From positions 1,736,501 to 1,800,500 of the forward strand of contig NZ_CP063117.1 of assembly GCF_014931375.1 (NCBI RefSeq): a DNA stretch of 64,000 nucleotides. The letters run 5' to 3'. Within the stretch, counting starts at the first letter, position 1. Each line of letters opens with the position of its first letter. Positions 56,565 to 64,000 of the stretch are shown here, in pieces. The DNA is from Haemophilus parainfluenzae. Lineage in GTDB: Bacteria > Pseudomonadota > Gammaproteobacteria > Enterobacterales > Pasteurellaceae. Below the pieces are notes generated by a model that was not told the origin of the DNA, did no database searches, and worked only from the letters and a program-made list of their open reading frames with translations. A program made the translations under genes and the position numbers.

Positions 56565-57962
56565 ATGAATTCTCGTCTTTTTTCTCAATACCGTATTGAT
56601 ATTCAAAAACTTATCCGAATTGCGACACCTATCGGGCTTGCTCAGTTAGCTCAAACAGGCATGGGCACCGTGGATGTGATTATGGCAGGACGTGTGAGCT
56701 CGGCTGATGTCGGTGGTGTCGGTATTGGTGCCTCCATTTGGCTACCTTTGGTACTTTTCGGGCAAGGATTATTACTCGCCTTGCCACCAACAATTTCCTA
56801 TTTAAATGGATCTGGACAACGCCATCGCATTGCTCATCAAGTAAGACAAGGCCTTTGGATTTCATTTTTAGTGATGATTCCCCTAGCACTCATCATCTAT
56901 CATAATGATTTCATATTACAGTTTATGAATATGGATGCCCACATGGCTGATGTGACGATGAACTATTTGCGTGCGATGGTGTGGGGCTTGCCTGCCTATT
57001 TATTGCTGATTAATTTCCGCTGTTTGAATGATGGCATTGCCAAAACAAAACCTGCCATGGTGATTACCTTCATGGGGTTAATGCTAAACATTCCGCTGAA
57101 TTATATGTTTATTTACGGCAAATTTGGTGCGCCTGCATTAGGCGGTGTCGGTTGTGGTGTAGCAACGGCTATTGTCAACTGGGCAATGGCAATCTTGATG
57201 ATTACCTATTCTGCCAAAAACTATAATGAACGTAGTTTGAAAGTCTTTGAAAAGATTATTGAAAAGCCAGATATCAAAACGCTGAAAAAATTGACCGCAC
57301 TTGGCTTGCCTATTGCTATTGCGCTGTGCAGTGAAGTCTCACTGTTTGCCTTAAGTAGTTTATTACTTTCCCCATTAGGTGCAGATGTGGTCGCCAGCCA
57401 CCAAATTGCCTTAAACACCAGTGCCGTAGCCTTTATGTTCCCCATGTCTATTGCCATGGCGGCAACCATTTTAGTGGCGCAAGAACTGGGTAACCATGCA
57501 CCACAAAAAGCCAAAATCATGGCTCACGCGGCTATTATTCTTGGCTTGATTGCGGCAAGTGTATTGGCGTTGGTGATTTGGATATTTAGTGCAGAAATCG
57601 CTGCATTAATTGTCGGCGATAATGCCACCGTTATTGCTCTATCTGGCAGCTTATTAGCGATGGCTGCGATTTATCAATTTTCAGATTCAGTACAAGTCGT
57701 CGTGAGCGGTATTTTACGTGGCTATAAAGACACTAAAATTATTCTCTACATCACATTACTTGCCTATTGGGGCGTAGGTATCCCTGTTGGTTATATTCTT
57801 TCCCGCACGGATTGGATTGTTCCAAGCATCGGCGCAAGAGGTTTCTGGGTTGCCTTTATCATTGCATTAACCATTGCTGCGGCTTTACTCTTTATGCGTA
57901 TGCGAAAAATCCAATCACAACCTGATGAAACCATTATTCAACAGTTAGAAAGATTGAAGTAG
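56565..57962 (+). CDS. norM: MATE multidrug efflux transporter NorM/HmrM
   Basis: A 465-residue transporter with twelve helices that exports cationic drugs using a sodium or proton gradient. Family segments include [60 protein letters not shown] and the second-half [20 protein letters not shown]. Length is that of H. influenzae HmrM. It is divergent from ribE with only 45 bases between starts, as in other gammaproteobacteria, where ribE and norM/ydhE are neighbours. Confidence 0.95.
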   Translation: MNSRLFSQYRIDIQKLIRIATPIGLAQLAQTGMGTVDVIMAGRVSSADVGGVGIGASIWLPLVLFGQGLLLALPPTISYLNGSGQRHRIAHQVRQGLWISFLVMIPLALIIYHNDFILQFMNMDAHMADVTMNYLRAMVWGLPAYLLLINFRCLNDGIAKTKPAMVITFMGLMLNIPLNYMFIYGKFGAPALGGVGCGVATAIVNWAMAILMITYSAKNYNERSLKVFEKIIEKPDIKTLKKLTALGLPIAIALCSEVSLFALSSLLLSPLGADVVASHQIALNTSAVAFMFPMSIAMAATILVAQELGNHAPQKAKIMAHAAIILGLIAASVLALVIWIFSAEIAALIVGDNATVIALSGSLLAMAAIYQFSDSVQVVVSGILRGYKDTKIILYITLLAYWGVGIPVGYILSRTDWIVPSIGARGFWVAFIIALTIAAALLFMRMRKIQSQPDETIIQQLERLK

Positions 57963-57970
57963 TTAAAGTA

Positions 57971-58000
57971 AAAAGTGCGGTCAAAATTGACCGCACTTTT
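57971..58000. terminator. bidirectional terminator from facing uptake signals
   Basis: AAAAGTGCGGTCAA and TTGACCGCACTTTT face each other across two bases between convergent norM and the orphan gene, giving a 14-base-pair stem. Confidence 0.9.
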
Positions 58001-58009
58001 GTCTTCTAT

Positions 58010-58573
58010 CTATTTAAATACTTTAGCAAATCCCAGTAATACATTTCGGTCATAGTCATAAAATTCATATTTATCTAAAAGTACATCATTCCAACAATAA
58101 TTTTTCTTATCTGTGCTTTTAATAAAATAATGACCAGGTTTAGCTATAAGAAATGATGAGAAATCCTCAGAAAAAATAACGAACTCACCACTATAGTATG
58201 AGATTAATGACCCTACACATTTTTTAAAAAATCTATTGTTTGAACGTGATTTCATAGCAATAGGTGGGATGTTTTCATTTTTTATATGATTTAAATCATC
58301 ATAACTAAAGACTACAGGAATAGCGTACAAACAATCGAATTCTTTAAGGAATCCAGATATATATAAATCAGTTCTACACTCATCGGAATAATCATCATCT
58401 AGAAACTCTATAAATTTATACTTCCTAAAATTGTCATAATTATACTCTTCTTTATCAAAGTTAATTAAGTACTTATAGTTATTGAATACTTTTTCTATCT
58501 CATCTTCAGAAAATAAAATATCATTTTTATCTAATGTTTTTTTATAATCTTCATACCAAGAGTTACTCGCCAT
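58010..58573 (-). CDS. AT-rich orphan gene, unknown function
   Basis: A 187-residue soluble, acidic protein starting MASNSWYEDYKK behind TGAGG. It is rich in aromatic, aspartate and lysine residues (EYNYDNFRKYKFIEFLDDDY) and has no recognisable motif, signal or membrane helix. Size, composition and lone position between conserved genes resemble SUKH- or Imm-type immunity proteins of polymorphic toxin systems, but no toxin gene is nearby and I cannot assign a family. Base composition is clearly lower in GC than norM and rng on either side, suggesting transfer. Confidence 0.7.
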   Translation of the reverse strand: MASNSWYEDYKKTLDKNDILFSEDEIEKVFNNYKYLINFDKEEYNYDNFRKYKFIEFLDDDYSDECRTDLYISGFLKEFDCLYAIPVVFSYDDLNHIKNENIPPIAMKSRSNNRFFKKCVGSLISYYSGEFVIFSEDFSSFLIAKPGHYFIKSTDKKNYCWNDVLLDKYEFYDYDRNVLLGFAKVFK

Positions 58574-58693
58574 ATAATGCCTCAAAATTCGCCATTCTAT
58601 ATCAATTAGATTAAGTACTTATTTAATTTATTATTCGGATTACTTACAACGTGACACACTAAGAAGTGTGTCCCATCAAAATTTGATAACATA

Positions 58694-58723
58694 AAAAGTG
58701 CGGTCGAATTTAACCGCACTTTT
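58694..58723 (-). terminator. terminator of rng from facing uptake signals
   Basis: AAAAGTGCGGT/ACCGCACTTTT stem with an eight-base loop, directly after the rng stop on the minus strand. Confidence 0.85.
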
Positions 58724-58728
58724 GTCTT

Positions 58729-60204
58729 TTACATCACCACCACATCAAACTGTTCTTGGTTGTAGTACTGCTCGGTTTTAACTTGAACTTGTTTGCTAAT
58801 GAACATTTCTATCTCTGGCAATAAACCGTGCGATTCTTCTTTGATTAAGTAATCTGCCACGGCTGGAGAGGCATAAACCACAAATTGTTCACTCGAGAAT
58901 AAGTGGTTAACACGAATGATCTCTCGCATAATTTCGTAACATACTGTTTCGACGGTTTTCACACGTCCACGACCTTGACAAGTTGGGCATTCATCACACA
59001 ATACATGCTCTAAACTTTCGCGAGTACGTTTACGCGTCATTTCCACTAGGCCAAGTTGAGTAAAGCCATTTACATTGGTTTTTACGCGATCTTTCGATAG
59101 AGCCTCTTCCAAGGATTCAATCACGCGATTGCGATGCTCATCGGTTTGCATATCAATAAAATCAATAATGATAATACCGCCTAAATTACGTAGTTGTAGC
59201 TGCTGAGCAATAGCTTTAGTGGCTTCAATATTGGTGTTAAAAATGGTTTCATCTAAATTTCGATGACCAACGAATGCTCCCGTATTGATATCAATGGTCG
59301 TCATGGCTTCGGTTTGCTCAATAATGAGATAGCCGCCTGATTTTAAATTCACGCGTTTCTCTAAGGCATTTTGAATACCACGTTCTACGCCATAAATATC
59401 AAAAATCGGCTGACTGCCCGTATAAAGCATTAATTTTTCACTCAATTCAGGCATAAATTCATCGGTAAATTCTTTCACTTCGTTAAAACAAAGTTTGGAA
59501 TCGATATGAATTTTCTCTAAATTGGCGCCGATAAAATCACGTAAAATACGCTGTGGTAATGCAGGCTCGCCATAAATTTTAGAACGGGTTGGATATTTGC
59601 CTTTACGCTCAAGCACTTTACGCCATAAACGTTTTAAAAATTCTGCATCTTGATGCAATTCTTCTTCTGTTGCACCTTCGGTAGCAGTACGAATAATAAA
59701 GCCGCCTAACTCATCACAAAAAGGCTCAACTAACGCTTTTAGTCTTGCGCGTTCTTCTTCGCTTTCAATACGTTGCGAGACACCAACATGGCTATTTTCT
59801 GGCATAAAGACGAGATAACGAGAAGGTAATGTAATATCGGTAGTTAATCTTGCACCTTTAGTGCCCAAAGGATCTTTTACCACTTGGACTACGATATCCT
59901 GCCCTTCGCGTACGAGTTCAGAAATGCTTTTTGCTCGGAATTGCTTTTGCTCGTTCACATCCACACATTCGGTATGTGAAACAATATCGGAAGCGTGTAA
60001 AAATGCGGCTTTTTCTAAACCGATATCCACAAATGCGGACTGCATTCCCGGTAAAACACGGGTTACTCGTCCTTTATAGATATTCCCCACGATGCCACGT
60101 TTGGCTTGACGTTCAATATGAACTTCTTTTAAAACGCCCGTTTCCACCAACGCAACGCGAGTTTCATTGGGCGTAACATTCATTAATAATTCAACAGAAT
60201 CCAT
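58729..60204 (-). CDS. rng: ribonuclease G
   Basis: A 491-residue endoribonuclease that matures 16S rRNA 5' ends and cuts AU-rich single strands. The S1 domain lies in residues 38-120 (GIVGNIYKGRVTRVLPGMQS). The catalytic DNase I-like core has TEAMTTIDINTGAF and IIIIDFIDMQTDEHR with the metal aspartates, and the zinc-link CDECPTC lies near 405. It lacks the C-terminal scaffold of RNase E. Divergent from putP. Confidence 0.96.
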   Translation of the reverse strand: MDSVELLMNVTPNETRVALVETGVLKEVHIERQAKRGIVGNIYKGRVTRVLPGMQSAFVDIGLEKAAFLHASDIVSHTECVDVNEQKQFRAKSISELVREGQDIVVQVVKDPLGTKGARLTTDITLPSRYLVFMPENSHVGVSQRIESEEERARLKALVEPFCDELGGFIIRTATEGATEEELHQDAEFLKRLWRKVLERKGKYPTRSKIYGEPALPQRILRDFIGANLEKIHIDSKLCFNEVKEFTDEFMPELSEKLMLYTGSQPIFDIYGVERGIQNALEKRVNLKSGGYLIIEQTEAMTTIDINTGAFVGHRNLDETIFNTNIEATKAIAQQLQLRNLGGIIIIDFIDMQTDEHRNRVIESLEEALSKDRVKTNVNGFTQLGLVEMTRKRTRESLEHVLCDECPTCQGRGRVKTVETVCYEIMREIIRVNHLFSSEQFVVYASPAVADYLIKEESHGLLPEIEMFISKQVQVKTEQYYNQEQFDVVVM

Positions 60205-60321
60205 TTTTTCGACCTTAGTTTTAATGGTATAAGTCTATCGAAAAGGAAAATAGAATAATAGACCCAAATAAGGTAAAATATGACCTTTCTCAAATTTTCA
60301 TGACTTTTTTTGAGGTACTTA

Positions 60322-61836
60322 ATGTTTGGTTTAGACCCAACACTTATTACTTTTAGTATTTATATTTTCGGCATGATTTTAATCGGTGTCCTTGCCTATT
60401 ATTATACAAACAACTTATCCGATTACATTTTAGGTGGCCGTAAACTCGGAAGTTTTGTGACAGCCATGTCTGCTGGCGCATCTGATATGTCAGGCTGGCT
60501 ATTAATGGGCTTGCCTGGTGCAGTATATGTATCTGGTTTAGTAGAAGGTTGGATCGCCATTGGTTTAATCTTCGGGGCTTATTTTAACTGGTTACTCGTG
60601 GCTGGTCGTTTACGGATTTATACCGAATTTAACAACAATGCGCTCACATTACCAGAATATTTCCACCATCGCTTTGGCACATCACATAATCTCTTAAAAA
60701 TTGTGTCTGCAACAATCATCCTGGTATTCTTCACTATTTATTGTGGTTCTGGTGTGGTTGCAGGGGCGAAATTATTCCAAAACCTATTCTCTGTCGACTA
60801 CTCCACCGCCATTTGGTACGGTGCATTAGCAACGATTATTTATACTTTTATCGGTGGTTTTTTAGCCGTAAGTTGGACAGATACCATTCAAGCTACATTG
60901 ATGATTTTTGCACTGATTTTAACGCCGCTCTTCATCTGTTTAAGTTTGGGTGATACATCACAATTTACAGAAGTGCTACATCAAGCTGAAATCTCAGCGA
61001 ATAAAGACTTTACCGATTTATTTAGTTCTACCACGCCATTAGGTTTATTAAGTTTGGCGGCTTGGGGATTAGGTTATTTTGGTCAACCGCATATTCTTGC
61101 GCGTTTTATGGCCGCTTACTCGGTGAAATCTCTCATTAAAGCACGCCGCATCAGTATGACATGGATGGTGATTTGCCTCGCCGGTGCGATTGGTATCGGT
61201 TTCTTCGGGATTCCTTATTTCTTTGCTAACCCCAATGTGGCTGGCTTGGTAAATAATGAACCAGAACAAGTCTTTATTGAATTGGCTAAATTGCTCTTTA
61301 ATCCATGGATTGCTGGTATTCTACTTTCTGCGATTTTAGCAGCAGTAATGAGCACACTTTCTGCACAATTATTAATTTCTTCAAGCTCTATTACTGAAGA
61401 TTTTTATAAAGGGTTTATTCGCCCAAAAGCCGCTGAAAAAGAATTAGTTTGGTTAGGTCGTGCAATGGTTTTAGTTATTGCCGCTATCGCCATTTGGATT
61501 GCGCAAGATGAAAACAGCAAAGTACTAAAACTCGTTGAATTTGCCTGGGCTGGGTTTGGTTCTGCATTTGGTCCTGTGGTGCTTTTCTCCTTATTCTGGA
61601 AACGCATGACTTCATCAGCGGCGATGGCTGGCATGGTTGTCGGCGCAGTTGTCGTATTTGCTTGGAAATCCGTCATTCCTAAAACCAGTGAGTGGTTTAA
61701 TGTTTATGAAATGATCCCTGGATTTGCTCTCGCTAGCCTAGCAATTATTGTGGTTTCTCTTCTGTCTGGAGAACCGGAAAATGAAGTTAAAGAAACCTTT
61801 GAGAAAGCCGAAAAAGCTTATAAGGAAGCAAAATAA
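60322..61836 (+). CDS. putP: sodium/proline symporter PutP
   Basis: A 504-residue solute:sodium symporter with about thirteen helices. Landmarks are [20 protein letters not shown] followed by [14 protein letters not shown], where sodium and proline ligands lie, [20 protein letters not shown], and [20 protein letters not shown]. The start MFGLDPTL stands behind GAGGTACTTA; the four extra codons upstream are unlikely. The proline catabolic gene putA is not adjacent, so uptake may serve osmoprotection or protein synthesis. It is followed by cmoB with overlapping stop and start. Confidence 0.95.
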   Translation: MFGLDPTLITFSIYIFGMILIGVLAYYYTNNLSDYILGGRKLGSFVTAMSAGASDMSGWLLMGLPGAVYVSGLVEGWIAIGLIFGAYFNWLLVAGRLRIYTEFNNNALTLPEYFHHRFGTSHNLLKIVSATIILVFFTIYCGSGVVAGAKLFQNLFSVDYSTAIWYGALATIIYTFIGGFLAVSWTDTIQATLMIFALILTPLFICLSLGDTSQFTEVLHQAEISANKDFTDLFSSTTPLGLLSLAAWGLGYFGQPHILARFMAAYSVKSLIKARRISMTWMVICLAGAIGIGFFGIPYFFANPNVAGLVNNEPEQVFIELAKLLFNPWIAGILLSAILAAVMSTLSAQLLISSSSITEDFYKGFIRPKAAEKELVWLGRAMVLVIAAIAIWIAQDENSKVLKLVEFAWAGFGSAFGPVVLFSLFWKRMTSSAAMAGMVVGAVVVFAWKSVIPKTSEWFNVYEMIPGFALASLAIIVVSLLSGEPENEVKETFEKAEKAYKEAK

Positions 61837-62801
61837 TGATTGATTTTCGTCCTTTTTATCAGCAAATTGCCACCACCAATTTATCTGCTTGGCTAGAAAC
61901 GTTGCCTTTGCAGTTAAAAGAATGGGAAAAACAAACCCATGGTGATTATGCCAAATGGTCAAAAATCGTGGATTTTCTCCCTGATTTGCAGGCAGATATT
62001 ATTGATTTAAAAAATGCCGTGAAATCTGACCGCACTTCCCCACTTTCAGAGGGTGAAAAACAACGCATTATCCACCATTTAAAGCAATTGATGCCATGGC
62101 GAAAAGGACCTTATCATTTATTTGATATTCATGTAGATTGCGAATGGCGTTCTGATTTCAAATGGGATCGTGTTTTGCCTCATCTTGCACCATTAAAAGA
62201 TCGTACCATTTTAGATGTGGGCTGCGGTAGCGGTTACCATATGTGGCGAATGGTTGGTGAAGGTGCAAAAATGGTGGTGGGTATTGATCCAACCGAACTT
62301 TTCCTTTGCCAATTTGAGGCCGTTCGAAAATTATTAAATAATGATCGACGAGCTAACTTAATCCCATTAGGCATTGAAGAAATGCAATCACTTGCGGCAT
62401 TTGATACGGTATTCTCAATGGGTGTGCTTTATCATCGTAAATCACCGCTCGATCACCTCACTCAACTAAAAAATCAATTAGTAAAAGGTGGCGAGCTCGT
62501 CTTAGAAACCTTAGTGGTTGATGGCGATGTGAATACGGTATTAGTGCCTTCAGATCGCTATGCCAAAATGAAAAACGTATATTTTATTCCTTCTGTTGCT
62601 GCACTCATCAATTGGTTGGAAAAAGTCGGCTTTACTAATGTGCGTTGTGTGGATGTCGCCACCACAACATTAGAAGAACAGCGTAAAACGGATTGGTTAG
62701 AAAATGAAAGTTTGATTGATTTCTTAGATCCAAATAATCACAGTAAAACTATCGAAGGCTATCAAGCACCAACTCGTGCAGTGATTTTAGCCAATAAATA
62801 A
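61836..62801 (+). CDS. cmoB: tRNA U34 carboxymethyltransferase CmoB
   Basis: A 321-residue enzyme that transfers the carboxymethyl group of carboxy-S-adenosylmethionine to 5-hydroxyuridine at tRNA position 34. Segments include [20 protein letters not shown] followed by FKWDRVLPH, the cofactor motif [15 protein letters not shown] near residue 125, and [16 protein letters not shown]. The ATG overlaps the putP stop (TAATG). The partner cmoA is not in the window, although the two are often neighbours elsewhere. Confidence 0.97.
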   Translation: MIDFRPFYQQIATTNLSAWLETLPLQLKEWEKQTHGDYAKWSKIVDFLPDLQADIIDLKNAVKSDRTSPLSEGEKQRIIHHLKQLMPWRKGPYHLFDIHVDCEWRSDFKWDRVLPHLAPLKDRTILDVGCGSGYHMWRMVGEGAKMVVGIDPTELFLCQFEAVRKLLNNDRRANLIPLGIEEMQSLAAFDTVFSMGVLYHRKSPLDHLTQLKNQLVKGGELVLETLVVDGDVNTVLVPSDRYAKMKNVYFIPSVAALINWLEKVGFTNVRCVDVATTTLEEQRKTDWLENESLIDFLDPNNHSKTIEGYQAPTRAVILANK

Positions 62802-62812
62802 TTGCTTAAATA

Positions 62813-62854
62813 AAAGAGCGGTCAAAAAATTCAATGTTTTTTTGACCGCTCTTT
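62813..62854. terminator. bidirectional terminator, variant uptake-signal pair
   Basis: AAAGAGCGGTCAAAAAA faces TTTTTTTGACCGCTCTTT between convergent cmoB and rlmM. Both arms carry GAGCGGT in place of GTGCGGT, so the stem has been kept while the uptake core was lost on both sides. Confidence 0.85.
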
Positions 62855-62869
62855 GCTTTTCTATTTTAA

Positions 62870-63958
62870 TTATTTTAATGCAATATGCACCGTAATCTCT
62901 TCTCGATCGTGATACAAATGCTTAGCCTGAATATCAAATTCCAGTTCTTTTTCTGCCAACATCACTGCAAGATTTTCTAGGCACAACATCACTTCTTGAT
63001 AACGTTTTTTCATTGGCAATTTCAAGTTGAAAATGGTTTCTCGGCACCAGCCGTTAATCAGCCATTTTCCGATTAAATTGGCTATGCGGCTTGGTTGTTC
63101 CACCATATCACACACAAGCCAATCAATATGCTTGCGTTTTGGTGGTTGGAATTTAAATCCGTCTTCTGGGCAATGTTCTATTCTACCGGTATCATGCAAA
63201 CTGGCCGCCATTTTGCCGTGATCGACCGCATACACAAATAAACCACGTTTCACTAATTGATAGGTCCAGCCGCCAGGGCAAGCTCCAAGATCAACGCCAA
63301 CCATATTTTCATTTAAGCGTTTACTTTCTTCATTTCGAGGAATAAAGGTTAAAATCGCTTCTTCCAATTTTAAAGTTGAACGGCTTGGCGCATCCGCTGG
63401 GAATTTCAAACGTGGTATCCCCATAAAATGGGTAGAGTTATTGCCAAGATAAGAATACCCTACATAGCAGCAATTCGGCTGAGTGAAAAAACAATGTAAA
63501 ATCTGACCGCGCTTTGCATTCGGCTTACCTTGTAACCAACCTTGTTTTTTCAACGCTTGACGTAACGGCACGGTGAATTTTCGGCAAAATGTCGAAAGCT
63601 CTTTGGCTTCATTGGTATCTGCTGTTTCGACAAATAACTCTACCGCTTGCTTAAGATTAATGTCTTCTGCAATATGTTTATATTGAGCAAGAATTGGCGA
63701 GATACGATCTTGAGGATCGAGATTTTCTAAGAGATCTGAAACAACGAGCATTTGACGCGCAAAAATCAAACGATTAAAAGGGATTTCTCGCGCTAAACGA
63801 TCTGCATCACCCGGTTGATAACATTCAAAAATGACATAGCCGCTGTTTTCTACTACGCGAGCAAAACCAAATACACCACGCTCAGAGGCTCGGTCAGTAA
63901 TTTCTGCGGCGACTTCTTTTTCAAAGCCAATTCGACAATATAAGGCTAATTTATTCAT
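62870..63958 (-). CDS. rlmM: 23S rRNA C2498 2'-O-methyltransferase RlmM
   Basis: A 362-residue methyltransferase acting on C2498 of 23S rRNA. It has an N-terminal THUMP-like domain ([20 protein letters not shown]) and a C-terminal RrmJ-type Rossmann fold: [20 protein letters not shown] near residue 220, [18 protein letters not shown] and [14 protein letters not shown], with the K-D-K-E-like catalytic residues. Length is normal. It is monocistronic here with the shared terminator at 62813. Confidence 0.96.
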   Translation of the reverse strand: MNKLALYCRIGFEKEVAAEITDRASERGVFGFARVVENSGYVIFECYQPGDADRLAREIPFNRLIFARQMLVVSDLLENLDPQDRISPILAQYKHIAEDINLKQAVELFVETADTNEAKELSTFCRKFTVPLRQALKKQGWLQGKPNAKRGQILHCFFTQPNCCYVGYSYLGNNSTHFMGIPRLKFPADAPSRSTLKLEEAILTFIPRNEESKRLNENMVGVDLGACPGGWTYQLVKRGLFVYAVDHGKMAASLHDTGRIEHCPEDGFKFQPPKRKHIDWLVCDMVEQPSRIANLIGKWLINGWCRETIFNLKLPMKKRYQEVMLCLENLAVMLAEKELEFDIQAKHLYHDREEITVHIALK

Positions 63959-64000
63959 GTTTTCCTAATTTAATTGAATCTTTAATCCATTTTCTAAAGG

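Noticed and set aside
56400..56610. FMN riboswitch ahead of ribE
   Set aside because: The gap between the divergent ribE and norM starts is only 45 bases, too short, and none of the conserved FMN-aptamer blocks is visible.
1..64000. CRISPR array, prophage or rRNA/tRNA operon
   Set aside because: I saw no regularly spaced repeats, no phage structural genes, and no tRNA cloverleaf other than the tRNA-like part of tmRNA.

Overview
The window is chromosomal DNA of a Haemophilus species. The 9-base Haemophilus uptake signal AAGTGCGGT recurs throughout on both strands. Many intergenic gaps carry two facing copies that form a terminator. The tmRNA tag reads ANDEQYALAA, and the proteins and gene blocks (potABCD-pepT, lolA-ftsK-lrp-radA, the phosphate transporter block, prc-ldt-mepK-gloC) are of the H. 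influenzae/H. parainfluenzae kind. I cannot fix the species; a commensal oral Haemophilus is the most economical reading.

Layout. 1-3423: prfA-prmC translation termination genes, a Sel1-repeat protein and epmC. 3600-11000: a rearranged accessory region (below). 11066-13790: a secreted metallo-hydrolase divergent from a GlxA-type regulator, then mdaB. 13991-16600: tmRNA, an exported protein, dinB and RNase P RNA. 16724-28000: kdsD-kdsC, the letA-letB envelope lipid transport pair, proQ-prc, and a murein cluster (L,D-transpeptidase, mepK) with gloC. 28129-33591: pepT divergent from the spermidine/putrescine operon potABC-potD. 33666-41505: rarA, lolA, ftsK, lrp, radA and a CYTH triphosphatase, all on the minus strand. 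41644-48164: DUF47-PiT phosphate uptake pair, SH3 membrane protein, cca, lolB-ispE-prs. 48250-54445: a candidate CRP-driven small RNA, mdh divergent from argR, an epimerase, and the accD-folC, truA and rplY genes. 54672-64000: dedA, a small acidic orphan, ribE divergent from norM, an AT-rich orphan, rng divergent from putP-cmoB, and rlmM.

The accessory region is a mosaic of Haemophilus and Neisseria DNA. Its left edge cuts an ohr gene after about 31 codons and joins it head-on to the start of a Neisseria-type nnrS gene. Next come a CadD-family cadmium gene set into a duplicated gene end, an ABC transporter ATPase with only the tail of its permease, a DUF302 protein, an in-frame chimera of RlmB and a carboxymuconolactone decarboxylase, and a nonsense-mutated azlD. 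These lie amid Neisseria-style uptake sequences (GGTCGTCTGAA). A roughly 360-base direct repeat brackets part of it. An island of Haemophilus DNA (yeiH, plus the first codons of ycjX) lies between two IS3-type ends. A second foreign patch holds an IS3 transposase tail, a GTAG-bounded paired palindrome resembling a REPIN, and a different Neisseria uptake dialect (GGCCGTCTGAA).

The two most interesting leads are this two-dialect mosaic, with several genes cut or fused at joints, and the candidate small RNA at 48256-48350 with its own CRP site, -10 box and terminator.
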